Positions 1 through 7,871 of a DNA stretch of 64,000 nt are shown here, in pieces. Source of the stretch: Novosphingobium flavum. Lineage in GTDB: Bacteria; Pseudomonadota; Alphaproteobacteria; Sphingomonadales; Sphingomonadaceae. The notes beneath the pieces are model-generated. The model made no database searches, was not told the origin of the DNA, and worked only from the letters and a program-made list of their open reading frames with translations. The position numbers and the translations under genes were made by a program. The first letter of the stretch is position 1, and every line of letters begins with the position of its first letter. The stretch is from NCBI RefSeq assembly GCF_014230315.1, contig NZ_JACLAW010000004.1, positions 248,001-312,000 of the forward strand. Reading direction: 5' to 3'.

Positions 1-1084
1 CCACTATCCGCAGATGGACCGCGTGGCGAGCCATGGCGAGCAATTGCTCGACTGGCTGGAGCGGCACATCTTTCCCGCCGAGATGGCCTTCGCCGATCCG
101 CTTCATGCTGCCAGCGTGGCCAGGGCCTTCCTTGACGAACTGCTGCGCCACGGCACCACCTCGGCGCTGGTCTTCGCCACGGTCCATCCCGGCTCGGTGG
201 ATGCCTTCATGGCCGAGGCACAGCGGCGGAACCTGCGCATGGCCTGCGGCAAGGTGCTGATGGACCTTGGCCCCGAAGGGCTGCGCGATACGCCGGAGAC
301 CGCGCGGGACGACAGCGAGGCCCTGATCCGCCGCTGGCACCTCCAGGGCCGCCTGACCTATGCCGTCACCCCGCGCTTCGCGCTCACCTCCAGCGACGCC
401 CAGCTGGCGGTCGCGGGCGACCTGCTGGAGGCTCACCCGCAGGTCCTGCTTCACACCCACCTCGCCGAAAACACCCGCGAAGTGGCCGAGGTCGCCGCGC
501 GCTTCCCCGATGCGGCCGATTACCTCGACGCCTACGACCGCTTCGGCCTCGTCACGCCGCGCTCGGTTTTCGCCCACGGCATCCACTTGCCGGACCGTTC
601 CTGCGCCCGCCTTGCCGAAACCGGCGCCGGGATCGCGGTCTGCCCCAGCTCCAACTTCTTCCTCGGCTCGGGCATGTTCGACTTCGCCCAGGCCGAGGCG
701 CACGGCGTCCGGCTGGGCCTGGGCACGGACATCGGCGCGGGCACTTCGTTCTCGCTCCTGCGCACCTCGGGCCTTGCTTACGAGGCGGGGCTGTTCAACC
801 ACTACCGTCTCGATCCCTTCCGCGCCCTGTGGCTGGCAACCGGTGGCTCGGCCCGCCTGCTGCATATTGCCGACAAGGTCGGGAACCTGTCCGAAGGGCA
901 GGAGGCCGATTTCGTTGTGCTCGACGAGAAGGCCACGCCGCTCCTCGCTCGCCGCACCGCCGGGGCCGGCCTTGCCGAGCGGCTTTTCGCGCTGCAGGTG
1001 CTGGGCGACGACCGCGCCATTGCGCGCACCCATGTCATGGGCAAATGTGCCTGGGACCGCGACCAGCCAGGATTGCCTTCATGA
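1..1084 (+). CDS. guaD: guanine deaminase, 5'-truncated by the window edge
   Basis: Hydrolyses guanine to xanthine and ammonia in the cytoplasm; amidohydrolase superfamily. The reading frame is open to the first base and begins His-Tyr-Pro-Gln, matching the segment after the HxH metal motif in GuaD, so roughly the first 70-80 residues lie upstream of the window. The Met codon at 14 is internal, not the start. Visible motifs are HTHLAEN, VFAHGIHL, CPSSNFFLGSG and LGTDIGAGTSFS, which carry the remaining zinc ligands and the family-typical PSSN loop. The stop overlaps the next ATG by 4 nt (ATGA, 1081-1084), so it is translationally coupled to an adenine deaminase. Family identity is firm; the missing N-terminus is only an edge effect. 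Confidence 0.93.
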   Translation, partial: HYPQMDRVASHGEQLLDWLERHIFPAEMAFADPLHAASVARAFLDELLRHGTTSALVFATVHPGSVDAFMAEAQRRNLRMACGKVLMDLGPEGLRDTPETARDDSEALIRRWHLQGRLTYAVTPRFALTSSDAQLAVAGDLLEAHPQVLLHTHLAENTREVAEVAARFPDAADYLDAYDRFGLVTPRSVFAHGIHLPDRSCARLAETGAGIAVCPSSNFFLGSGMFDFAQAEAHGVRLGLGTDIGAGTSFSLLRTSGLAYEAGLFNHYRLDPFRALWLATGGSARLLHIADKVGNLSEGQEADFVVLDEKATPLLARRTAGAGLAERLFALQVLGDDRAIARTHVMGKCAWDRDQPGLPS

Positions 1085-2097
1085 CCACCGATCTCGACCA
1101 GTTCATCACCGGCCTGCCCAAGGCCGAGCTGCACCTCCACATCGAGGGCAGCCTTGAACCCGAACTGATGTTCGCGCTGGCCGCGCGGAACGGGATCGAG
1201 ATCCCCTATGCCAGCGTCGAGGACGTGCGGGCGGCCTATGCCTTCTCCAACCTGCAGGACTTTCTCGACATCTACTATGCCGGGGCCAGCGTCCTGATCA
1301 CGCAGGCGGACTTCCACGATCTCGCCATGGCCTATTTCGACCGCGCGGCGGCCGACGGCGTCCGCCATGCGGAGATCATGTTCGACCCCCAGACCCATAC
1401 CGACCGGGGCATCGCCTTCGCCACGGTGATCGAAGGCCTGCTTTCCGCCATGGCCGAGGCGGAAGCGAAACACGGCCTGACCAGCGCGCTGATCCTCTCG
1501 TTCCTGCGCCACCTGAGCGAGGAAGCCGCCTTCGAGGTGCTGGCCATGGCGGAGCCCTATCTCGACCGGATCGCCGCCGTCGGCCTCGATTCCAGCGAGG
1601 TGGGCCATCCCCCGGCCAAGTTCGCACGGGTCTTTGCCGCCGCCGCCGCCAAGGGGCTAAAGCGCGTTGCCCACGCGGGCGAGGAAGGCCCGCCCGAATA
1701 TGTGGTCGAGGCGCTCGACCTGCTCCATGTCGACCGGATCGACCACGGCAACCGCGCGATGGAAGACGCCGGGCTTGTCCGCCGCCTCGCCGGTGCCGGC
1801 ATGACGCTCACGGTCTGCCCGCTGTCCAACCTCAAGCTCTGCGTGGTGGGGGACCTTGCCGATCACCCTCTCGACCGGATGCTGGCCGAGGGCCTGCGCG
1901 CCACGGTCAATTCCGACGATCCGGCCTATTTCGGCGGCTATGTGGCCGACAATTACCGCGCCATCGCCAAGGCGCGCGGCCTTTCGCGCGATGATCTGGC
2001 CACGCTTGCCCGCAACAGCTTCACCGGATCGTTCCTGCCCGCCGCCGCGATCGACCGCCATCTGCTGGCGGTCGATGCCTGGCTGTCGGACGGTTGA
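1081..2097 (+). CDS. adenine deaminase, adenosine-deaminase-like fold (338 aa)
   Basis: Predicted to convert adenine to hypoxanthine. The start is the ATG overlapping guaD; a longer open frame upstream is only the guaD shadow. Metal and catalytic residues are in order: HxH at residues 18-20 (ELHLHIEGSLEPE), H198 and E201 in HAGEEGPPEY, DH at 221-222, and the DD pair at 279-280 in NSDDPAYFGGY. The context FDPQTHTDRG and VGLDSSEVGHPP is characteristic of the fungal Aah1/Pseudomonas adenine deaminase branch rather than true adenosine deaminases, as I recall it. Together with guaD it feeds hypoxanthine and xanthine into one pool. Adenosine as substrate cannot be fully excluded. Confidence 0.88.
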   Translation: MTTDLDQFITGLPKAELHLHIEGSLEPELMFALAARNGIEIPYASVEDVRAAYAFSNLQDFLDIYYAGASVLITQADFHDLAMAYFDRAAADGVRHAEIMFDPQTHTDRGIAFATVIEGLLSAMAEAEAKHGLTSALILSFLRHLSEEAAFEVLAMAEPYLDRIAAVGLDSSEVGHPPAKFARVFAAAAAKGLKRVAHAGEEGPPEYVVEALDLLHVDRIDHGNRAMEDAGLVRRLAGAGMTLTVCPLSNLKLCVVGDLADHPLDRMLAEGLRATVNSDDPAYFGGYVADNYRAIAKARGLSRDDLATLARNSFTGSFLPAAAIDRHLLAVDAWLSDG

Positions 2098-2108
2098 CCC
2101 AAGGCGCT

Positions 2109-2202
2109 CGTCATTGCGAGGGGCGAAGCCCCGCGGCAATCCATGGCGGTATTTCGCAACGGCCCTGGATTGCCACGCGGCCTGCGGCCGCTCGCAATGA
2201 CG
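2109..2202. repeat. palindromic interspersed repeat, copy 1 (94 bp)
   Basis: The ends are inverted: CGTCATTGCGAG at 2109-2120 against CTCGCAATGACG at 2191-2202, a perfect 12-bp match. Inside lie a short hairpin (GGGGCGAAGCCCC) and the pair GGCAATCCA / TGGATTGCC. A second copy sits at 22884-22975. Both lie between converging genes. The architecture is like a small non-autonomous palindromic element and could also act as a bidirectional terminator. Confidence 0.85.
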
Positions 2203-2227
2203 ATGCTGAGCTGCTTTGGGACTTCGC

Positions 2228-2758
2228 TCAGCCCAGCCGTTCGGGAACGGCCTGGGCTTCGCCGACCAGCGTTTCGGCAGTCATCACCGCTTCCCAGGGG
2301 AAGACGAACCAGCGCTTGTCCTCGGCCCGGTCGATCGCCTCGGCGGCATAGTCGACCCGCGCCTGCGAGCGGGTATTATCGATCAGCACGGCAAAGCGCA
2401 GGTTCTCGGCCACGCAGCCATTGCGGGCCAGCAGGTCGCGCACATAGGCGATGGTCCCGCCGCTGTCGTTGATGTCGTCCACGAACAGCAGCCGGGTGCC
2501 GGCCACCGACTTGGCGGCGACCTTGCCCAGCAGTTCGTCGGCAAAGCCGGGCACTTTCGACGAATGGTCGATCGAGAGCATCGGCACCTGCAACTCGTGG
2601 CTGATATAGACCGCCGGGACCAGCCCGCCGCGCCCGATGCCGATGATGAAATCGGGCTTCCACGCCCCGTCCGCCACCATGCGCGTCACGCCGCGCACCT
2701 TGCCGAGGAAATCCTCGTAGGCGATGTAGTTGAGTACGGGCGCGGCAGAATCGGTCAT
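2228..2758 (-). CDS. purine-type phosphoribosyltransferase (176 aa)
   Basis: Type I phosphoribosyltransferase fold; likely joins a free purine base (xanthine, guanine or hypoxanthine) to PRPP. The PRPP-binding loop LLFVDDINDSGGT is at residues 90-102, preceded by the IIGIGRGGLVPA segment (38-49) that forms the second PRPP/pyrophosphate loop. Length is close to Gpt-type enzymes. The position beside two purine deaminases supports purine salvage, but base specificity cannot be assigned from motifs alone. It converges on the adenine deaminase with a palindromic repeat between them. Pyrimidine or orphan PRTases of this size remain alternatives. Confidence 0.82.
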   Translation of the reverse strand: MTDSAAPVLNYIAYEDFLGKVRGVTRMVADGAWKPDFIIGIGRGGLVPAVYISHELQVPMLSIDHSSKVPGFADELLGKVAAKSVAGTRLLFVDDINDSGGTIAYVRDLLARNGCVAENLRFAVLIDNTRSQARVDYAAEAIDRAEDKRWFVFPWEAVMTAETLVGEAQAVPERLG

Positions 2759-2839
2759 GGCAAGGCAAGTCCGGTCGGTTGCTGTCTGTCCCTGCGGTTA
2801 TCGCCTGCCGTGCTTGCGGGCAACACGGATTTCCGCCGT

Positions 2840-3766
2840 TTACCCCGCCTGTACGGGCGAGGGCCAAGCCAGCTGGCCCAGCGCGGCCTGCATTTCGCCC
2901 AGCACGATATCGGCGGCATAGGAGGGCGAGCGCGCGGCGGCGGTGCACAGGGCCAGCGTCATCGGGCGCAGCACCGGGTCGGTGATCCGGGTAAAGGACA
3001 GCAGCCCCGCCTTCACCTCGGTCAAGACATCAAGCGAGGTGAGGATGCCGATGCCCACCCCCTGCAGCACCAGCGAGGTGATCATCTGGATGTTGTCACT
3101 GCTCACCTTGCGGTCGAGCGTCGCCTTGGTTGCCCCTTCCAGCACGGCCACCTGCTGGTGGACGGCCAGCGGCGGGGCGGGGACCACCACGGGCGAGCCG
3201 ATGCAGGCGGAAAAGCGCGCCTCGCGCTGCTGGCCGAAGGGGTATCCCGCCGGGGTGACGAAGCCGAGGTGGACGTCGACGAAGGCCCGCACGGTGATGT
3301 CGCGATAGGACTCGGGTTCGAAGAAGATCCCGAAATCGACCTCGTTGGTCACGATCATTCGCCGGACGAGATCGTTGCTTGCCACTTTCACCCCGATCGA
3401 GATGCCGGGATAGCGGCTCTGGATCGACTGGACTGCCGCCGGGATCGCCCCCTTCGTCAGGGCATCGATGATCGCGATGTCGACATGGCCGCGCTTCAGC
3501 CCGCGCAGGTCCTCGATCTGGGCGCGTACTTCGCCGAGGGTTTTGTGCCAGCGCCCGCCCGCCGCCATCATGATCTCGCCCGCCGCGGTCAAGCGCAGGC
3601 CGGTCGGCAGCCGCTCGAACAGCGGCATGCCGATCTCCGCCTCGACGTTGAGGATCTGCCGGTCGATCGCCGAGGCCGAGACGTTGAGTTCCTCGGCCGC
3701 CTTGCGGATCGAACCGAGCCGCCCGACGGCCATGAAGTAGCGCAGGAATCTCGAAAAGGCTGGCAT
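2840..3766 (-). CDS. LysR-family transcriptional regulator (308 aa)
   Basis: N-terminal winged helix-turn-helix at about residues 5-65 (FMAVGRLGSIRKAAEELNVS, then SAIDRQI and GMPLFERL), followed by a type 2 periplasmic-binding-like effector domain to the C-terminus. Normal LysR length. It is divergent from the TonB-dependent receptor at 4133 across a 366-bp gap that holds a perfect palindrome, the usual arrangement for a LysR protein controlling its neighbour. The effector is unknown; a purine or a purine breakdown product is a reasonable guess from context only. Confidence 0.92.
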   Translation of the reverse strand: MPAFSRFLRYFMAVGRLGSIRKAAEELNVSASAIDRQILNVEAEIGMPLFERLPTGLRLTAAGEIMMAAGGRWHKTLGEVRAQIEDLRGLKRGHVDIAIIDALTKGAIPAAVQSIQSRYPGISIGVKVASNDLVRRMIVTNEVDFGIFFEPESYRDITVRAFVDVHLGFVTPAGYPFGQQREARFSACIGSPVVVPAPPLAVHQQVAVLEGATKATLDRKVSSDNIQMITSLVLQGVGIGILTSLDVLTEVKAGLLSFTRITDPVLRPMTLALCTAAARSPSYAADIVLGEMQAALGQLAWPSPVQAG

Positions 3767-4132
3767 GGAACCCTACCTATTTTTTGCAACGCAGCGTGGG
3801 AATCATTGCGTTTGCGAGAGAGAGGTCAAGCCCTTAGTCCACCGCCATCGCATTTTTCGCGACAGGGACGGGCAGCATGACAGGGGTCGGCCAAGGCAGG
3901 ATTATGCTTGCGCTTGCGCCGGTCGCCGTCGCTGCGCCGCCGGGCCTGCGATGTTCGCAGCCATGATCCGGCAGAATAACCAACAATCGAAAGACTGCTC
4001 ATCCCGCGACGGAACTGCTGCAATGCAGCACGGCGGGAATGGTGGCGCCAATACGGGAGAGGCCCTTCGCAACCGACACCGGCCGCATCTGCAAAGCCTG
4101 CGGCGGCCCAACCACCATGAGGGGTATCAACC
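3767..4132. promoter_or_regulatory. divergent regulatory region, LysR gene / TonB receptor
   Basis: This 366-bp stretch has no convincing gene. It must hold promoters for the leftward LysR gene and the rightward receptor. The first 60 bases from the LysR start carry a short T-rich tract and repeated TTGC words (TTGCAACGCA, ATTGCGTTTGCG). The most striking element is the palindrome at 4016-4030. No confident -10/-35 pair was identified by eye. Confidence 0.55.
4016..4030. promoter_or_regulatory. perfect 15-bp palindrome, candidate operator
   Basis: TGCTGCA-A-TGCAGCA is a perfect 7-bp inverted repeat around one base, 103 bp upstream of the TonB receptor ATG and inside the LysR-receptor divergent gap. 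It contains a T-N11-A spacing compatible with LysR binding. Regulator assignment is inference. Confidence 0.45.
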
Positions 4133-6661
4133 ATGAACATGCGTTCGACCCAATCCGACCCGGCCCGTTTCGGCCGCCGCCGCAAGACGCTGCTCGCCGC
4201 CGCCACCCTGCTCGCCTGCACCGCGATGACCGCCCCGGCCTTCGCCGAGGAGGCCGAGGCCGAAGCCGCCGATGCCCCGGCCGGCGAGGAGATCGTCGTC
4301 AAGGGCGCGCTCAACGCCCTGCCGGTCAAGGACGTCGGCACGATCTTCGGCTTCGACAAGAACCTCGTCGAAACCCCGCGCTCGGCCTCGACCGTGTCGA
4401 AGGAGCAGATCGAGCGCTTCGGCATCACCGACATCCACGACCTGATCGCCCAGGCGCCGGGCACCTTCACCAACTCGTTCTTCGGAGTCAGCGGCTCGCT
4501 CGACATTCGCGGCACCCCCGGCGAGACCTATTTCCGGGGCATGCGCCGGCTCGACAATCCGGGCAACTATCCTACCCCGATCGGCGCGGCCGACCGGATC
4601 GACATCGTGCGCGGCCCCGCCTCGCCGATCATGGGCCCGGCCAAGACCGGCGGCTACATCAACTTCGTGCCCAAGACCGCGCGCGTGGCTGGCGGCAGCT
4701 TCATGAGCGAGCCCAAGGCCGAGATCGAATATACCCGCTCGGCCTGGAACGGGAGCAAGATGGCGGCCAGCGTGGTCGGGCCGGGCAAGCTCGGCGATCA
4801 CGAGTTTGGTTACAGTCTCTATGGTGAATTGACCAATTCGGATAGCTATTATCGCTACGTCTTCACCCACCAGACCCTGCTGCAGGCCGCGTTCGATACC
4901 GACATCACCGACAAGCTGCGGCTCGAATTCGGCGGCATGTACCAGAACTACCGGGGCGTGCAGAACGGCGGCTGGAACCGCGTGACCCAGGACCTGATCG
5001 ACAAGGGCATCTACACCACCGGCCAGGCCAAGCCGCTCGACACCAATGCCGACGGCAAGATCTCGCAGGCCGAGGCGCGCGCCGCCAACGGCGGGGCGGG
5101 GCTGGGGCTGTTCGGTTCCTTCGTCTGCGGCGGCGGCATCCTTGCCAGCGGGCTGACCAATTCCTGCCTCGCGGCCAACGTGCCCGATCTTGGCCTGACC
5201 AACGTCGGCACCGCGATCCTCAGTCCGCGCAACACCCTGACCGGTCAGGACGACAAGCTCGACAGCAATGTGAAGACTGCTTACGCCGACCTGATCTGGG
5301 GCGATCCCGAGAGCCTCGAGATCAAGAACCAGTTCTTCTACGACGGCTATTACAACATCAACGAGAACGCCTACGGCTTCTCCCAGTTCGCCGATTCCTA
5401 CGTGATCGAGGACAAGATCGTCGCCACCAAGAAGGTGAAGTCCGCTCTCGGCACCTTCTCGTTCCAGCTGGCGCCGTCGATCCGCTACACCAATTTCAAG
5501 CACGCGGACGATTTCGGCTATGAATACTTCGGCCGCGTCGACCTGACCCAGGGCTATACCCCGCTCTCGACCCGCCTGCTCTCCACCCAGACGGATTCGG
5601 GCTATTCGAGCTATTTCACCGGGCACTATTCCGATGCCTCGGTCAGCGCGCTGACCGACCTCAACTTCGATTTCGGCCTCGATCTGACCTTGGGTGGGCG
5701 GTACGACTATCTCAGCGTCACCTCGAACGCGATCCTCTCCAAGATGGACTCGACGCAGTTCTGGCTGAACATCCCGACCGCGGCGCTCACCACCTCGGCC
5801 GACCTTGCCCGCGGCTATTCCACCGCCAAGGGCTCGAAGGGCGTCTGGTCGTGGACCGCCAGCGCCAACTACAAGCTGCCCTTCGGCCTCGTGCCCTACG
5901 GCACGATTGCCAAGCAGGCGGTGATCATCGCCGGGCAGGGCGCGGAAGTCGATCCCAACAACGTCTACAACGACACCTGGGTGACCGATTCCAAGCTCTA
6001 TGAAGGCGGGATCAAGGGCTCGTGGCTCGACAATACGCTCTATGCGGCCCTGTCGGTCTACAAGCAGACCCGCACCGACTATACGGTCGGCTCGCTCACC
6101 GTGAACCAGGCGATCAAGACCACCGGCGTCGAGGCGGAGGTGCGCTGGTCGGTCGACAAGCACCTGCTGCTGACCGGCGCCTATACCCACACCAAGGTGG
6201 TCAACCTGCCCTTCCTCAACGGCGGCGGCACGTTCTTCTACTACTACGGCGCCGAGCTGGTGAAGTCCTTCGGGGTCAATCCGGCCCTGCTCTATGGCGG
6301 CGCGCCCAACGGCTATGTCACGCTCAAGGATGCGAGCATGGCCGAGCGTCCGGGCATCCCGAAGAACCTCTATTCGGCCACGGCGACCTACTCGTTCGAC
6401 AATGGCCTGGCCCTCTCGGCCAGCGCCAGCCACGTGGAATCGGTCTGGGCGGACTATGCGCACACGCTGAAGCTGCCGGCCTACACCCTGGTCGACCTCG
6501 GCGTGACTTACGAGACCGACCACTGGATGTTCCGCTTCAACCTCAAGAACGCGCTCAACCAGCGCTATTTCCGCGCGAACTTCGTCGAGCTCTACGGCTC
6601 GCAAAACGTGCTGCCGGAGCTGCCGCGCTCGTGGCAGGCCTCGATCAAGTACAAGTTCTGA
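4133..6661 (+). CDS. TonB-dependent outer membrane receptor (842 aa), probably purine-related
   Basis: Outer membrane beta-barrel receptor with a plug. A basic N-terminus and hydrophobic stretch ending APAFA (about residue 38) is a signal peptide. EEIVVKG near 52-58 is a TonB-box-like element, followed by a plug with the RGTPGETYFRGM and IDIVRGPASPIMGPAKTGGYINFVPK segments. The barrel ends SWQASIKYKF with a terminal aromatic, as expected for BAM-assembled barrels. Residues 303-314 (DTNADGKISQAE) form a textbook EF-hand calcium loop, unusual in this family. It lies amid purine deaminases and permeases and beside a LysR gene, so purine or nucleoside import is inferred; a siderophore receptor is the main alternative. 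Confidence 0.9.
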   Translation: MNMRSTQSDPARFGRRRKTLLAAATLLACTAMTAPAFAEEAEAEAADAPAGEEIVVKGALNALPVKDVGTIFGFDKNLVETPRSASTVSKEQIERFGITDIHDLIAQAPGTFTNSFFGVSGSLDIRGTPGETYFRGMRRLDNPGNYPTPIGAADRIDIVRGPASPIMGPAKTGGYINFVPKTARVAGGSFMSEPKAEIEYTRSAWNGSKMAASVVGPGKLGDHEFGYSLYGELTNSDSYYRYVFTHQTLLQAAFDTDITDKLRLEFGGMYQNYRGVQNGGWNRVTQDLIDKGIYTTGQAKPLDTNADGKISQAEARAANGGAGLGLFGSFVCGGGILASGLTNSCLAANVPDLGLTNVGTAILSPRNTLTGQDDKLDSNVKTAYADLIWGDPESLEIKNQFFYDGYYNINENAYGFSQFADSYVIEDKIVATKKVKSALGTFSFQLAPSIRYTNFKHADDFGYEYFGRVDLTQGYTPLSTRLLSTQTDSGYSSYFTGHYSDASVSALTDLNFDFGLDLTLGGRYDYLSVTSNAILSKMDSTQFWLNIPTAALTTSADLARGYSTAKGSKGVWSWTASANYKLPFGLVPYGTIAKQAVIIAGQGAEVDPNNVYNDTWVTDSKLYEGGIKGSWLDNTLYAALSVYKQTRTDYTVGSLTVNQAIKTTGVEAEVRWSVDKHLLLTGAYTHTKVVNLPFLNGGGTFFYYYGAELVKSFGVNPALLYGGAPNGYVTLKDASMAERPGIPKNLYSATATYSFDNGLALSASASHVESVWADYAHTLKLPAYTLVDLGVTYETDHWMFRFNLKNALNQRYFRANFVELYGSQNVLPELPRSWQASIKYKF

Positions 6662-6670
6662 TCTTCCTCG

Positions 6671-6707
6671 CGGGGAGGGGCGGCGGCGCGCTGCCGCCTC
6701 TCCCCCG
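6671..6707 (+). terminator. strong intergenic hairpin after the TonB receptor
   Basis: GGGGAGGGGCGGC pairs with GCCGCCTCTCCCC in an almost perfect GC-rich stem of about 15 bp with a short loop. It starts 10 nt after the receptor stop and lies before the next gene at 6729. There is no T-run, so it may be an attenuator or an mRNA-stabilising stem rather than a full terminator. Confidence 0.55.
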
Positions 6708-6728
6708 GCCATTTCAAGAGTACCGTTG

Positions 6729-7847
6729 ATGATCCGCCCGTTCCACAAGGCCGCCCTGCTGCTCGGCGCGCTGCTTACTGTCGCCGCGCCCGCCCATGCG
6801 GCGCCCGTGGCCGATGCGGCTACCGTCGCTGCGGTCAAGGCCTGCCTTCCCGCCCGGCCCTGCGCCGCGCGCCTGCCGGTCCGCGTCGTCGTCGTCACCA
6901 TGTTCGAGGTCGGCGCCGATACCGGCGACAAGCCGGGCGAATTCCAGCTCTGGCGCGAGCGCCGCAAGTTCCCCGTCACCCTGCCGTTCCCGCAAGGCTG
7001 GCACGACCTGTCCTACGATCCCGAGACCGGGGTGCTCGCCATGGTCACCGGCATGGGCTCGATCAAGTCGGCCACCGCCGCCCTTGCCGTGGGGCTGGAC
7101 GACCGGCTCGACCTTTCCAAGGCCTACTGGCTGGTCGCCGGCATCGCCGGGATCGACCCGCAAGACGCCTCGATCGGCTCGGCCGCCTGGGCCCATTACC
7201 TCGTCGATGGCGATATCGCTCACGAGATCGACGCGCGCGAGATCCCGGCGGGCTGGACCAGCGGCTATTTCGCACTGCACTCCAAAGGCCCGGCCGATCC
7301 CGCCCCGCTTGACCCCGTCAACGGCGAGATGTTCGAGCTGAACCCGGCCCTGGCCGACTGGGCTTTTGCCCTCACCAAGGGCATCAAGCTGGCCGACGAT
7401 CCGCAGATCGCCAAGGAGCGGATGCGCTTCACCGGCTATCCCAATGCGCAGAAGCCGCCCTTTGTGCTCAAGGGTGACAACCTCGCCGCCATGACCTTCT
7501 GGCACGGCGCCAGGCTCAACGACTGGGCCAACCGGTGGACGAAGTTCTGGACCCGGGGGAAGGGCGAATTCGTGACCTCCGCGATGGAAGAAACCGGCAC
7601 GATCCAGTCGCTAGAATATCTCAGCAAGGTCGGCCGGGCGGACCGCAATCGCGTCATGGTCCTGCGCGCGGGGAGCAATTTCACCATGCCCCCGCCGGGC
7701 GCCGACCCGGCCGGCTACCTGCTGCGCGAAAACGAGGGCTATGCCGGGATGACCGCCGCGCTCGAAAACCTCTACAAGCTGGGCTCGGTCGTGGTCGACG
7801 AACTGACCGCGCACTGGGAGCGCTATGAACAGGCGCCGCCCCGATGA
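6729..7847 (+). CDS. exported purine nucleoside permease (NUP) family protein (372 aa)
   Basis: The family is named after the Candida purine nucleoside permease and is related in fold to nucleoside phosphorylases. I take ATG 6729; an in-frame TTG one codon upstream is less likely. Residues 1-23 (MIRPFHKAALLLGALLTVAA, then PAHA) form a signal peptide, and the mature part has no clear membrane spans, so a soluble periplasmic protein is more plausible than a channel. Recognisable segments are VVVVTMFEVGADTGDKPGE, VTGMGSIKSATAA, AGIAGIDPQDASIGS and LRAGSNFTMPPPG. Between a TonB receptor and an 8-oxoguanine deaminase, it probably cleaves or binds purine nucleosides in the periplasm. Confidence 0.85.
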   Translation: MIRPFHKAALLLGALLTVAAPAHAAPVADAATVAAVKACLPARPCAARLPVRVVVVTMFEVGADTGDKPGEFQLWRERRKFPVTLPFPQGWHDLSYDPETGVLAMVTGMGSIKSATAALAVGLDDRLDLSKAYWLVAGIAGIDPQDASIGSAAWAHYLVDGDIAHEIDAREIPAGWTSGYFALHSKGPADPAPLDPVNGEMFELNPALADWAFALTKGIKLADDPQIAKERMRFTGYPNAQKPPFVLKGDNLAAMTFWHGARLNDWANRWTKFWTRGKGEFVTSAMEETGTIQSLEYLSKVGRADRNRVMVLRAGSNFTMPPPGADPAGYLLRENEGYAGMTAALENLYKLGSVVVDELTAHWERYEQAPPR

Positions 7848-7871
7848 CGGCGCAGAAGTGAGAGTGCCAAG

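Noticed and set aside
4127..6979. 950-residue open frame on the minus strand opposite the TonB receptor
   Set aside because: High-GC shadow: Arg/Gly/Val-rich, low-complexity translation, whereas the plus strand encodes a full receptor with motifs.
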